NCBI RefSeq assembly: GCF_964340395.1
Contig: NC_135551.1
Coordinates: 10,554,879 to 10,618,878, forward strand
Length of the DNA stretch: 64,000 nt
Direction: 5' to 3'
Origin: Glandiceps talaboti
Taxonomy: Eukaryota > Hemichordata > Enteropneusta > Spengelidae
The notes under the pieces: model-generated
What the model was told of the DNA's origin: nothing
The model's database searches: none
What the model saw: only the letters and a program-made list of their open reading frames with translations
Translations under genes and position numbers: made by a program
Shown here: one piece after another, positions 37,701 to 52,026 of the stretch
Numbering within the stretch: the stretch's first letter is position 1
Layout: every line of letters starts with the position of its first letter

Positions 37701-38908
37701 AAACTGCGTCTTCACTGTAAAACATAGTACTGTCAGTAGTTAAAAAGGGAAGGGAACTTTAAATAAGTGTATGGCATTGCGTTTACCATATAACCAACTA
37801 TAGGTTGTTAGATCAGTTTGTTAATAAGTGCAAGCAGTTTTCAAAGCTGGTTCAAAATTTATTATTTTGTTTGGTATAATAAATTGGTTTACAGGTCAGT
37901 TAGCCAAGTGTCCAGTTTGTCAAGGTTATTGCAGGGAAGACGTTGGCGATACGTCCCTTGGTCGACTTATTGGCACTATGCCTATACAATGCTTGGAGTA
38001 ATTTTACTGTCAGTATAATTAGTCCAAGTACAATGTAACAAAAATCCTATCAGAAACGCGTACGTGCAGGTGCCGAGAGCAGTATACGCATAAACACATC
38101 CCTGGCCCTGATCAATAATCATGAGAAATTCTCCTTGTCCCTTGGTATAACCACTTTCCAAAACCACTTCCCAAAACAACTTGCCGTTTGCGTTATCAAT
38201 GCATAAACACAACTTCGTCTGCGCCATTACGTGTACGCCTGCACGATAATGCCATACCATATGTAACTGACGCGCCAGACGTAACTGACGCACAGCCACG
38301 TGCACGTACCAGTAACGCTATCTCTCATCATTCTAGTGATGATGATACCTTTAAGTATTCCAGTTGAACGTTATTATGTGGATACGCAATGTGATCCCTT
38401 ATGTTTAACTTGGTTTACGATTTAAATTTAGCGCCACTGGAAAATTGATGGTTGTTTATATTGTCGATTTTGAATTTCGAAATGGTACCTATTTATTTTG
38501 ATTATTTAAATTTGATATCATAATGTTGACATCTCTCTAAATTCGCAGATTTCATTAATTATTAAGATAAGTAACTTTCAACATTAAGATAAGTAATTTT
38601 CAACATATTTAAGATAAATAAGTTTAGATAAATAAGTGACTTTTGACATTGTAAGATATAAGTATTTTCAGATTTTAGGAGAATTTTAAGACATTTTAAG
38701 AGAAAGTTTGACAAGTTTAAGAGAAGCACATTCTGACTTTTTACTGTCAAAATTTGTGACTCAGTAAATTTCACAGTTTTCTATTATGATAAGACAATAA
38801 GACAATTATGATAACACAATTAAAAAACAAAAACATTGATCGACTTTTCCTATCTTTAGCAGTTACCTTAAGGAAGTGTGACTTTTGAATTCTCAACACA
38901 AAATTCTC

Positions 38909-38967
<59 letters not shown>

Positions 38968-39754
38968 CGACAAAACATTCCATAGAGAATTAGATTACAT
39001 TGTGATATTTTCAATTAACTTTTCCTATAAATTTTGACGGAATGTGTTTTGAGTCAATTTCGCACTTAAATTTTTTTTTTTTTTTTTTTTTTTTTTGGGG
39101 GGGGGGGCAAAACAAATTTTAAAGGGGGATATATAGTCAAGACAAATTCACGCGTGTGAGGTCAAATTGATTAATGAGACAGTGCAACAAGTCGGGTTAT
39201 GAGTGTCACAATAAGTGATAATTTACGACCATAATTATGCCAACTGCTGTGTAGATATGGGTGTTTTAGACTGAAGTTTCAACTGTTGTTTTCTGAATCT
39301 AATTAACTGTATGTTATAAATATTTTCTAAACAAAGAAAAGAAAGTGAGTGCTTGTTTTGAAGGGATTGTTTATTGACCATATTTGTATTATGGAATGAA
39401 GATTTAAATTTGAATTAAATGTGAAGATGAGGTATACACTTTAGGGCCAGCTTTGATTTGGGTCTGACAAGAAACAGACCTGAGAAAAGCCTTAGATAAT
39501 CCAAGACTGACTAGACACGGTTCGTGGCTAGGGACAAACTCGTCTATTAGAACAATGGCTTTTGGCCGTAAATGATTTGGGAGCTAAATTGAAATCTCCT
39601 GTAAGCTGGCTGTGTACACATCACTTCACCAAAAGTAATTCTTGAGTCTTTAGTGAGTTTCTCCCCAGATTGTATGTCCTACAAGATCCTGGTGCGAACA
39701 AGGTGTGGTATGACAGCATGAACTGTGAAGTTTACTCTTGGATCAATTCTAACC
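37701..39754 (+). mobile_element. Second LTR retroelement relic, unit 2 (longer version)
   Basis: Contains the internal 3' end (37701-38710, deleted from unit 1) and a truncated LTR (about 39108-39754). An open stretch ends at 38425 with the same C-terminal residues as the env-like ORF at 52984 (CDPL, then LTWFTI with one S/C difference just before, then stop), and the bases after the stop also align ('ggtacctatttat'). Codon third positions differ while the residues are kept. In unit 2 about 223 bp covering the LTR 3' end and flank (12292-12514 in unit 1) are missing. Confidence 0.6.
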
Positions 39755-40015
39755 ATATTTAGCACAGGTGTTGGTGGTAAAGTCCGAACGATTTCTGTGC
39801 TTCCAACAGTATTTGCCTTGGTTCAGTGTAGTATAGAGAATCAGAATATGCACATTGTAATGTTGAAAACTAAATGTTGACAAATTAAAGTTGTTACATA
39901 GTCGACAACATCAGAATGACAAATACACTGATCTTTTTTTTTACAGGTGCTAATTACTTTGAGGGATGTTTACCAAAGTTCGCCCCAACCCCCAACACAC
40001 ATACACACACACACA

Positions 40016-40063
<48 letters not shown>

Positions 40064-41515
40064 CACACACATACATACATACATACATACATACATACAT
40101 ACATACATACATACTCTCTTCAGGTGGTGTTTTCCAAAATGAAACCCCTCTCCTCCAGCTAGGTAAAAGTGACCAGCCTTATTAAATAGTATGTCATTGG
40201 TGCTGACTGCTATGGCAAACGGCAAGGCTGTACAGCCTGTACACTAAAACAAATGTGTTAATAGGTAAAACTACACTTCCACATTAACACCAAGAGGTAC
40301 AAATCCCATCTCTCAATGACCATCATTCCCCAAAGCTAACAATTTGTAAACCTCAACATAAAACTTACCATTTCTAGAATAACTATTTATCAGAATTTTT
40401 CATGTTGTGTTTATTTCAAATGAATAATTTTACCTTTCAAGTATTTTTTTGAATTTTTACTATCATTTATACTTTTAAGTGTCTTTGAACACGTGTTTGA
40501 CTATGGATATCGACAATATATGTCCATTATTAGTATTCATATTATTTAAAAGTTCAATGTATGTACAACACAGTAATGTAATTCCTATTCATAAAAAAGA
40601 GTCTCTTTGGTATAGATGTCACTTCCTATTCCCAATCCATCGAGTTTAGGGTAGCGGTACACCAAAGTAGTTCTGTGTAAGCGTGTAAAATAATATCTAT
40701 ATTTGTCATATATAAAAGCCTACTTATAAAAGGTTGCTTTTATGGCTGTCTGCAGCCGTGATTAATTTACATATAAATGAAGGATTACATCAATATCAAT
40801 TTGCATACAAAATGCAGGTATGGCAGTATAATAATAAATCTCACTCTGTTAAATTACTGACTAGACTTGTGCTGTTAAAATATGTTTCTAGGTTACACAT
40901 ATAGTTTCTACATTTCTATTAGGACTAATAAAAAAGTGTGGTTTCCATTACGCTCAATTTTAGAATAGGTGGGGTAGGTAGATTTTATATTTTATTTTTG
41001 TGAGTGACTAGTTCAGGTTTTCTACTGTTTTCCAAATTAGTGCGGGGGCGAATGGCAGATTTTTGGGTTTCGTGTGAAATTCGTGTTAATTTTTGCCAAC
41101 ATATCTCATTGTGTTCCTCATCATCTGAGGAATTAAAAAATATATGTTGGCAATTTTTATTTCAATATTAAGGGTAATGTTTGCTTCAATTTCATAAATG
41201 ATGTAAAATCATGGTTTTTCTGTATATTGATGGCAAATTAAAATATGTGAACTGTACGATTACTTTATATTTGTATAAATGTACTTATGGGCATCCTGTA
41301 GACTATAAACTTGTAGACTGTTGTATAATTTTGCATTTTAATCACAATATTATAAATTCTGGCTTCTTTATTTGCATATCATTTGCATATTATGTATGAT
41401 GCTTCCGGTTTATTCGATTTCCTGTATTGTTTGATGTTGCTGATTGCTATTCTTTCAAAAATGTACGCCAAACATGAATTATTTCAGTTACTATGAATAC
41501 TCTGGTTGGTTTTTA

Positions 41516-42050
41516 TCTTTTAAAGCACTAGTAAGTCAAAACCTTGACTATGCTTCCCCAGTGTCTTCCCCACATATACGAATAGGGATATTGCATTTTT
41601 GGAAAAAGTGCAGCGTCGTTTCACCAGGATGATTCCGCAGCTTGGTGGCTTGAATTATGAGGACAGTTACGCATATTGAAACTGAGAACTTTAGAAACTA
41701 GATGAATTAGAGCTGATTTGCTGGAAGTGTATAAACTTTTCCATTTACATATTCTCCTTGATCAAGTTGTATTTATCAAAGTATCTACTTCGACAACAAG
41801 GGGATATAGATTGAAATGATTTAAAGACTGATCCAGATTGGATATACCAAAATATATTTTCAGTCAACATGTTGTAAACATTTGGAACAGTTTACCAGAA
41901 AGGGTTATTGTTATTACTACACCAATTAAATCATTGTAATTACTTAGTAATTATTTTAATCCAGATTGGATATACGTAAATATTTTTCCAGTCAATATGT
42001 CATAGACATTTGGAACAGTTTACCAGAAAGGGTTATTGTGACTACATCAA
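41516..42050 (+). mobile_element. Non-LTR RT relic, unit 2 copy
   Basis: Same broken frames and the same local tandem repeat of the terminal block as at 14266-14800; inactivation therefore predates the large duplication. Confidence 0.75.
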
Positions 42051-43154
42051 TTAATCATTTTAAAGTGTGTATTGATAACACCTCAGAACAGTAAGGGGTC
42101 TATAAAAGCCTCAGTGGCTTCCTTGCCCATGTACATTCATGGGTACATGCATCGTAAAAAAATAATAGCATTCATTTATTGCATAGAACGATCGACCCTT
42201 GCCAAATTATATGTCCTTTTGACCAATTTCGGCGTATTGGTGTGGCTTGTTATCAAGTGTACATACACACATTAAAAATATTCCTTTTCAGATCTGGCAT
42301 CTGGTTTTAATACGTATCTACACATGTAGTATTGAATCCTGGACAGGTACATTCTACACAGGATATAGCGTCCAAGTTTAGGTCTACACAAAATTTGAAA
42401 TTTTACCTCTCAATATTAGCATACAAGTTACATAATTTGGACCGCTTGCAAATATTAGATAGAACGTTTTTGTTATTTGTTTTGTATGCAGTTCTCCCTC
42501 TATGTTCTGTAGAAATATCATGTTAAAAAGTAAATGAATAGTTGTTACAGGCATTTCATGAGTGCTTATTAATTTCCCACTTTGCAATGGTGTCAAAATG
42601 AGATAGACTTAGTCATGAAGTTGGCATGTGACTACTTATTCCCAGCAATGAAGGTTATTTGTGTATGAGAATTACCAAAAGATGTAGAAGGGTACATTCC
42701 ATGTTGTTTACGTTGAGGATTTGAATGTCAGATTTTCTTTGAGTACTAAAACACGTGGAATGATAGCTAACAGTGCAATAAAATTTGATTTAAGATACTA
42801 TTTTCTGGTGGGTTGGTGGTTGGGGTTGGGTGGTACATTAGAATGTGTCTCTGCTGTTACTTTCAACCTTTATTCATGACTGACCAAGAGGAATTTCGTT
42901 GCGTAATCGAATGTAAGAGTGCCTTCACGCTGAATAACTAAACTAAATATGCATATATTCATATTGTTCCTTTGAAATACTATAAAAGAAATTCTTCAGA
43001 TACTGGATTTATCATCTTTATTTTATACTATATTGTCCTTAATTTATTCTGTTTAATTTTAGAAGTTCGATGAAATAACGTAATCAAATGTAACAGTGGG
43101 GAACACGTCTATTCATGTTGTTCCTATGAATTGACATGTAACGCCAACCAAATA

Positions 43155-43249
43155 GCTATACTAGTAGAAATGTAGACAATGCATACGACATAATGGCGTG
43201 AGTGAGAGACTAGACAATAGTTTTAAATAAAAATAATTAGGTCTATTCA
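43155..43249. repeat. 95-bp segment present only in unit 2
   Basis: Inserted between 15904 and 15905 of unit 1. The join shows a short shared CTA/TTCA context but no obvious target-site duplication. It has no coding potential. Confidence 0.7.
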
Positions 43250-46200
43250 CTCGAATACATATCTTTGTATAGTTATGATTCAATTGATGCTATGCTATTG
43301 ATCAAAAATATGTTTATACCAGGTGTAAACTGAATGCCTTCAGTAAAGGCAAAACTTTGCATTGCTGCTCCTTCACGCCTTGTCGAAAGAAAAATTCTGC
43401 GCTACCAGACATGATATTGCATATCCATTAGTTACTACATCAATAAATAAAACGTAGCTTTGGAACTCATTGTTCATATCCTCTTCTGTAAAAGTTGAGT
43501 TTGCCGCTGTATTTTCAACCCACTGTAACTTTCACTAGAGTTTAGTTCACTATACGATATGTCATATTTGACCATGTCTTTCCATTGGGGTAAATCTTTA
43601 GCAGAGGATGTGTAAATGTGGTGAGTATATATGAGACGAAGTGACACCTTTGACTTAATTCACCTCCTGTGACCTCTCCCCTGGGGCTGTGAAGTCGAAA
43701 GTATCACTTTGTCTCGTACTACCCCTTGACAGAGATGGTAGTTAGGTGGGTCACAGGTAGGGTAAAGCTTGGGTAAAGGTGGGTAAATTTGACTTTTCGT
43801 ATAGTTAACCTCAACTGAATCTCTTCTTTCGTGTCAGTAAAATCAATTTAATACTAGGCAATAATTTTGAAAAAAAATATCAATCAGGTCTACCACTCAA
43901 GTAGTTGTTTTGTCAACTACTATAGTATTTTTGTCCTTGTTACCACGTCTACTCAAATAAAACCTATCTAAGAGTACCCATTCATTCTCATTCAGGCTAC
44001 TAGCCTACCATCCACAGACACCACCACACGATCTAGGTTAGTGTAATCTGTTCACCCTATGAGATTCGCCAAGTTTTATTACAAAAGGGCGATGGATATA
44101 TTCACTTGTTTCAAAGATGATGGATTGAATCATGGATTCATGGGTTTTCATTGCCTAACCAATGGTTAAGAATAGGGTCTTGGGGCCAAATTTTATTTTA
44201 GCCCCCTCAGACTAATTTTGAAGATAAAAATTGCCAACATGTATTTTTTTATATGTGGTCCTATAATGAACGTAACCATATATGTTTCATAAAATTAACA
44301 TGCATTTCACACGAAACCCCATATGCCCCTGCACTAAATGGTCTCTGTGTTTTTTATTTCTTCCTATCTGATGTACAGTCATTACAGATTTGAAGAACAG
44401 TTTTATATTGTCTTTTTAAGTTGATGTCAGTGTCCGCATCCACTATTTCTCGAATACGTAAAAAAGTTTAGGATCGGCAGTGAAAAACGAGGTGGGGGCG
44501 GGTAACCGGGACCAAACAATTATTTTTCTTTAGGCCATATCAACATCTCAGTAGTAACTACAAAAGCTGTTATAGAAGGAGTGAAAATTTTCCGTCGAAA
44601 TTTGAGAGAATAAAGTTCAGCAGTCGCATTGGTGCGAGAGCACCCCCCCCCCCAACATCCCCCAAACGAAAGAAGTTCGCTCATTGAGATCGTCCCTTTT
44701 ATTTTATTTGCATGGCTTTTTACAGACATGGTATGCTAATTAGCTGATTATTAAAATCTCATTTCGCGCCCCATTCCACCACTCTTTCCACATTTTCCTA
44801 GCATAAAAGTCTGAAGAACGATGCACTAATAATTATTTTTCATGCAATTAGTTCACGGTTGGGTCCCCTTTTTCGCTAGATTCACTAGACTATATATTTA
44901 CAATAACAGCCACAGGCGTTCTTGGGGTTTAAAATCGACGTGGTTTTGAATATATGATATGATATGGTGTTCCTTGACAGAGTCTGCTGTCACATATAAC
45001 TTTATTACTATTGCTATAGATCCATTGTACAACAATCAAGATAATGCAAAATTCACGATCGACCTTGCCTGGACGCAGCTGACCAATCAGAATCCAGGCT
45101 TTGGTAGCTCCCACTTAGTTGACAGACGGAGGCTAAGTCTGTGCCCGAACAGTCAGCACGATTTCACCGATTTGGCCGGTACAATATAGCTAGGGAAGGC
45201 TCATTTGATAGAAGGATAAAGTGCAGCTACATCGCCATCGTAAATAGTAAGTTACTTTGAGGAATTATAGTGCTGTAAATTAGAGATGTGCATATATTTC
45301 ATTGTAAAATGGCAGACGTCCTAGTTTCACACGCTTTCTTTAAAGAAGAGGAGCAGAAATTTGACGTACTTTAGATTCATCTTGTGTTTTTGTTCTAAAT
45401 TGCATATATTCGGCGAAATTTAGTTCACGTGCACTAGCGCACACATTCTCTGTACTTAGGCCTAGAAAACTGTATAGTTCAGATCACACTCAAGTTTAGA
45501 ATAGGTTGGGTAGGTAGATTTTTTATTTCATTTTTTTATATATATGTTTTTCATGTGTGAGTGTCTAGTTCAGGTAGTTTTGTGTTCCGTTGTTTTCCAT
45601 ATGGTCACTATGTTATTGGTTTCTTCCCACTAGATGTCACATTCCGCATGCACTATTTCTTGCGAGACTTGAAGTTCACAATTTTCTCGATTTTATTATA
45701 TTTTTCTCGAACACGTAAAAAGAAGTTTAGGGTCAGCGTGAAAAACTGGGTGGGGTCGGGTAAACGGAAGCAAACATTTTTTTCTTTACGCCTTATCAAC
45801 ATCTTAACTACAAAAGCTGTTATCACCGAAAATTTTCCGTCGAAATTCGAGAAAATGATGTTCAGCAGTCGCTTTGGCGCGAGAGCCCCCCCCCCCCCAA
45901 CATTCTCCAAACGAAAGAAGTTCGCTCTTTGAGTTCCTATTCTGTGACATTGTGCGATCGTCCCTTTTATTTGCATGGCTTTTTACACACACGGTATTTA
46001 AAAAATGCATAGATAAGGGATAGTTACGATTCTTTTGTCTGGTCAGACGGAGATGTTCCACGAAGCGATCACCAAGACGACGTACAGTCGAACCTATATG
46101 TAATGCAATACACTACGTTAGTACTAATACAAGTAAAAATACTTGTAACAGCCACACTGTTCTTAGGGCCAAAAACATGATTAGTATTAATAATGAAACA

Positions 46201-48315
46201 ACATGTATCACATCGAGTACGATCGCATGGAAATGAACCAACATTAACTTCTAATCCATATTGTTCTGTATGGACCACCATAGCTCGACTTAAAACTCAT
46301 CATTTTTAGAATAGCTATTTATTAACATTTTCCATCTTGTTTTTAGTTCAAATGATTAATTTTGACTTTTAACCTTTTTTTTGCATTTTTAGTGTCATGT
46401 ATATTTTTAGTAAGTGTCATTCAACACGTGTTTTGACTATGGATACCGACATTATATAAATAATCAACAACTATTATCATTGTTATTTATATTACCTAAA
46501 AGTTTAATGTATGTAAAATACAGTAATGTAAATGCAAGTCTATTCATAAAAGAGTCTCTATGGTAACATTTGTCACTTCCTACTCGCAATCCATTGATTT
46601 AGGGGTAGGGGTACACCAAAGTAGTTATGTGTAAGCAAGTGTAAAATAATATCTATATTTGTCATATATAAAAACCTACTTATATAAGGATGCTTTTATG
46701 GCTGCCTGCAGCCGTGACTAATTTACATATAAATGGGGATTACATCTGAAAATATTAATTTGCATACAAAAACGTAGGTATGGCATTACTATAATAATGA
46801 ATCTCTCTCTCTGCTAAATTACTGACTAGACTTCTACTGTTACAAATGTATTTCTGGGTTACAGATATACTAAACTACATGTTTTATTAGATCTAATAAA
46901 AACAACTGTGTTCTTTCAATAACGCTCAATTTTAGAATATGTGGGGTAGGTAGATTTTATTTTATTTTATTATATATTGTTTTTTCGTGTGTGTGAGTAT
47001 CTAGTTCAGGTTTTCCACTGTTTTCCAAGTGGTCTTTGTGTTATGTATTTCTTCTTATCAGATGTACAGTTTGGAAGAACAGTTTTATGTTGTCCTTTTA
47101 AGTTGATATCAGTTTCCGCATCCACTATTTCTCGTAAGACTTCACAATTTTTTGCGATTTTGTTATTTTTTCTCAAATAGGTAAATAAAAAAAGTTTAGC
47201 GTTGGCCATTAAAAGCTAGGTGGGGTTGGGCAACCGGAATCAAACACTTGTGTTCTTAGGCCTAAGGTACTATTTTAGCATTTATCATGTCTTGTTCTTG
47301 GTTGAATATAATTCTCTGTAGAACAATTGAACAAAATGACGATATACTACATAAACACAAAACAAACAAAAAACTACCTTCTGAACACATGAAGTGGTTT
47401 ACTGGCGACAATTTGTCAGTGTCTGTAACATATAAAAATGTTGCTAATGTTCTGGAATGTGGTCTGATATTACGGTACCTAACCCTAACACTACTCTTAA
47501 CCCTAACCCTAACCGATGTGGCAGCAGTGGGATGCCAAATCCCCCCCCCCCCATGCAACTATTACAATACATGTATAATGAGTCAAGTAAAAGTGACCAT
47601 TCCTTTATCAAACTTTCTAAAATATTGCCCTCCCTGAAAACTGATTTGTAAAATGTGACCCCTCCCCCATTCCCCGGACAGTCCCCTTGTAACTACTGAA
47701 GGCTACCTAAGCTTACTAATCTTTCCAATTCTGTTCAAGGTCTGTTCAACTCAGTGACCTTCTGATCATGGATCGGTTTCAACGAAACCTTGCACAACAG
47801 ACACATACTGAATCCTGTCCAGGTCTACATCACTTTATTTCATGACCTTCGCAATAATAACTAGATATAACAAGTCGTATCTGTTGATAAATTCGGAATA
47901 TGAATGAGCAATTTGAAAAGTCGAAGACTTATTCTATTATAAGAAGGTTCATTCCACAATTACCCATCACTGTTATCTTTGACACTGATTGTTGTTTCTT
48001 TCAGAATGGGCTTTAGTTGCTTAGTGTATGTTTCTTGAATGTTTATGCACATGACTACCCAACACTTGTCTTTATAAAATACATTACAATTTTGCTGTTA
48101 CCAATGGCATGGTCTTGGTTGTTAGGAAATTGTTTATTCTTTTATTAAATACTCATTCCCTAGGGTACCACCAACACTGTAGCTATTGCATAATCCTGTT
48201 TTGTTATGAGACTTCACTTTCATTAAACAATGATGACATACATTCCACATATTTCCTAATTTTGACCGTACAATCCATTTTCAGGGAGCAAGAATCCCAA
48301 ATATTTGTGATCGAA

Positions 48316-49764
48316 ATGGAGGCTTGTAATGCAGGATCAACGAGTGATGCTCCAAGACCAGTACATGTAAATCATCGAAGATTAGATGATCAAGAGAGTT
48401 ATTTTGATGAAAGCCATAAAGACGGGAAGTTGTTTCCATGCACTGTTGTCTTGCTAAAATGTAAACTTGAACTGACAGAAAAGCATTTTGTCAAAGCATT
48501 GGATATGGTTAGGCAGCGTCATACTTCCCTTAGAGCTCGTATTGTTGCTGTTCAAGATGGTGACAATATTACGAAGTACTTTCATGAGATGCCACATGAG
48601 GAGGCTTTAGATCTAGAGACCGTCTCAGAAGGCGTGGATGACTGGGGCAAGGTGATTTCACGAGAGTGTGCGACACCCCCTAACTCTGGGCAAGGACCAT
48701 TGTGGAGATGCAAACTACTACAAGGCTATTGGGAGGATGTTCAGAAGTCAGAAGAAACCGAGACTAGATATTACAAGACAGGCTTTGTTTTAACAGCTCA
48801 CCATGCAATCATGGATGGCAGATCGCTTTGGATTTTTTCGTCTGAAGTGATTGATAATCTTAATAAGATCATTAATAGAGAAAACCAAGATGAGATTGAA
48901 AGTCTACCGTTTCCTCCTTTTTATGAAGATTTAATTTCAGAGCCCAGCGAATTAAAACGTCATACATGTACAGTTACTCCTGCTGTAAGTCAAAGAAATG
49001 AGGCTAGTCTCAATCAGAATGAATACTCAGTCAATAGTCATACAAGAACAGAGACCCAAATCTTTCCTTTCATAATTGACAAGGCTTTAACATCAAGATT
49101 GGTACGGAAGGCGAAGGAGCATGGTATTGCTGTTACAGGTGTTGTAACAGCTGCAGCAGTTATGGCGTTGACATCAGTCCTACAAGATGATGCAATTGAC
49201 GTTGTACGATATGCTGTCATGACCAGTCTTAGAAGACATTTCAAAGGAAAACATTGCGAAGAATTTATTGCAAATTATGTTTCCAGCTTAATGCTTGCTG
49301 CAGAAATAACATCAGAATCAACTGGTCCACGAGGTTTCTGGGAAATTGCCCGTGGGATACATAAAGACATACACAGTAGCCTTGAAGCAGGGAAGGACTT
49401 ACAGGTGAAGAAGAAACCACCGAATTGGCCAGAACTTAAAATACAAAAGAAATCTTCAACAGCCTTGGAATCTGTTGTTGAAGAACCAACTCAAAAGAGA
49501 TTGGTTGCAAACATGATTAGTAACGATACGTTATCTTTCACAATGAGTAATATCGGTAGGCAAGAATGTGTTCAAGGGTCTATGGTTAATTTTGATTCCT
49601 GTTATTGGACAGTTGCTAGACAAACTGATCCATTTATTCATAATCTTGTTTCTGTCAATGGAACGATGTTCTGGAGTCTTACTTACCGTACAGATATTGT
49701 GTCCTTAGATCTTGTCAAAGAATATGGCAAAGAAATCCAGGCCATTTTAGAGACAGTTTGTTAA
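48316..49764 (+). CDS. Condensation-fold (PapA/AATase-like) CoA acyltransferase, unit 2
   Basis: 482 codons, same start logic as the unit 1 copy (upstream frame to 48109 contains the same acceptor before the ATG). HHxxxDG at residues 162-168 and all other motifs are intact. Only two base changes separate it from 20974-22422: one silent (Ile codon) and one Ser-to-Arg at residue 458 near the C-terminus, outside the catalytic motif. Unlike the unit 1 copy, its 3' end is not followed by a second copy of its own last codons. Both copies are intact, so both could be expressed if the duplication is real; if it is an assembly artefact they are two alleles. Confidence 0.85.
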   Translation: MEACNAGSTSDAPRPVHVNHRRLDDQESYFDESHKDGKLFPCTVVLLKCKLELTEKHFVKALDMVRQRHTSLRARIVAVQDGDNITKYFHEMPHEEALDLETVSEGVDDWGKVISRECATPPNSGQGPLWRCKLLQGYWEDVQKSEETETRYYKTGFVLTAHHAIMDGRSLWIFSSEVIDNLNKIINRENQDEIESLPFPPFYEDLISEPSELKRHTCTVTPAVSQRNEASLNQNEYSVNSHTRTETQIFPFIIDKALTSRLVRKAKEHGIAVTGVVTAAAVMALTSVLQDDAIDVVRYAVMTSLRRHFKGKHCEEFIANYVSSLMLAAEITSESTGPRGFWEIARGIHKDIHSSLEAGKDLQVKKKPPNWPELKIQKKSSTALESVVEEPTQKRLVANMISNDTLSFTMSNIGRQECVQGSMVNFDSCYWTVARQTDPFIHNLVSVNGTMFWSLTYRTDIVSLDLVKEYGKEIQAILETVC

Positions 49765-50182
49765 AGCCACAAGTAGCTGTAACTAGAGGGCTTGGAGAGG
49801 CGGGGACTATTTTGCTAGACGGAAGCAGTATGGGGCGAGATCATCGCCAAATTAGAATTCCTTTGTGTATGATTTTGTTATATTTAGTTGTCTAATCCCT
49901 ATGATATCACTTTTACCTTTATTTAGTAGTTATTTCAATAGTAATTTACCAAATTATCATTATTTTATCATTATTTTATAATCAATTGACTGTTTTATTA
50001 TGATTTTATATTTACTTGATAAATATTCTCTTATGATTTGACGATATTATTATTTTGTCATTTAATTATTAATTAACGGTTTTATCCTTATTTTGAAGTT
50101 GTATAATCAATATGTTATCATTATTTGAAGATGTTATATCATTATTTGATTATTAATTGACGGTTTCATCCATATTTTGAAG

Positions 50183-50434
50183 TTATTTAATCAATATGTT
50201 ATCATTATTTGATGGTGCTATAGCTAATTTACCATTATTTGTCATCATGTCCTCACTCTCTATGACTTTAAAATGAAGCATTAATTCCATAACAATCCCA
50301 GTGACAGTTAATTTGAAAGTAAAGTTGTCAGAAATGTAATGGTTCATTTTTGCATGTTTGAAGATGGCTCTCACAGGTTGCACAGTCCTGTTTCCCTCGC
50401 ATTCATCCTGTGTCTCGAAAATGTACAGAACCAT
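50183..50434 (-). CDS. Hypothetical 83-codon ORF, unit 2
   Basis: Single copy of this ORF in unit 2. Function unknown and possibly not a gene. Confidence 0.2.
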   Translation of the reverse strand: MVLYIFETQDECEGNRTVQPVRAIFKHAKMNHYISDNFTFKLTVTGIVMELMLHFKVIESEDMMTNNGKLAIAPSNNDNILIK

Positions 50435-52026
50435 GATCGAACTCAATTAACTTCACTCACCGCTATCGTGGCTACGAGTGTGATGACTACTTAGAATCAG
50501 CGTGATTTTTCTATCTAAATTGGATATAAACTCCACTGAAAGATAAATTTACAAGATATCCCTAAACTCATGTTCTTTGTAGAAGTTTAATTATTCTGAA
50601 ATATAGCTCAGGAAACAAGTACCTGTGGTCTCCCTACTCTCCCAGAGAACACTTTCAGGGTTTGATATCTTAGGGGAGAACCATTTGATTTCGGGGGGGG
50701 GGGGTGGAGGGGTGAAGGAAGTGGGTATGACAGCAATTTTCCCCCATCACTGTGATAGCATTTTTTCTATTGTCAGTCCTGCATCAAATTATTTTTTCCA
50801 TATGCAATTTTTTTTCTCTCGGTTACCAATTTTGTAACGCGCAGTCCAAACCTATACCTACATTATTACATGTCATTGGCTCACAACTAACTTGTTCTGT
50901 GTATGTAGCACTAAGTAGCTATAGCAGTTTACAAACCATGCTCCTGCTATTTAAATTTTATGTATAAGAGATTGCTGGTAAAATATTTGATATTTGTCAG
51001 CCACTCCATTTGTTGAATGTTCCTCTCGTGACACTTTATCATTGACATTCTACTCTGGCAGCAGGCTGAGATATATTTGTCTTTTTTAACTTCTGAGTTT
51101 AAAACAAATATATATATATATATCTCATATGTTGCATCCATATTTTCTTCTATGCTATGTACTAAAATCAGTTTACATAAAATAGTAAGATATCACTTAG
51201 GAACAATGGAAAGATGGTCATATTAAAGAAAATATTTTCAGTAAAGTGGAAAAGCAAATTTGAAACATGCAATATAGTATAGCATATCAGTATACCACAT
51301 TAGTAAAAGCTGTGTTATGGAAAGAGCTGATGAATATGACCATATGTTCCTTGTGTTGTGATAGTGCATGCAATCATTGGAATCGGAGGGCCTTGCTCTG
51401 AATGCATTTTGACATGTTTGTTGAAACTAATTGTTTTCACATAGCAGAGGAAATGGCCAATTTACAGTAATTCTGGTCCTGGATATTTTCAACTTTGAAG
51501 CTGCTTTTTTACACATTAATTAAGATACTGCCCTTCAACTCTTACATTGATGTATTATTTCGTATGTAAGGATTTTAAAATCAGACAATTGTTTGTTACA
51601 TGTATTAATTTGTTAACAACTTTCTCAAGCCATCACGGGATCAAATCTCTTTTTTCTCCTTCACTTGCCGACACCCCCCCCCCCCGCCAAATCCTTCATC
51701 ATCACCTCCAGAAATGAAATGGTTCTCCCCTTATTTCAGTGTACTGGGATTGCTGCTCGGAGTTCGCGTTGACCAAAGTGTTCCAGGGTTATGGTAATGG
51801 CTTTATTTATGCCATTGAAAACACGGGGAGTAATCAAGGTTACAGCTTGGTATACAAGTTGTCGCTATATGGAGAGTCAAACTCTAAAGTTCAAGTCAAA
51901 ACCCGGATATCTTCGAACACATTGTACAGCATCAAAGGCGCCATTTCATTCTTGGAGTGCCTATTTAGTATTTGAGTACATAGTGTTACAAAGTATATAA
52001 CTGTATTATAAATTATCATAGATACA

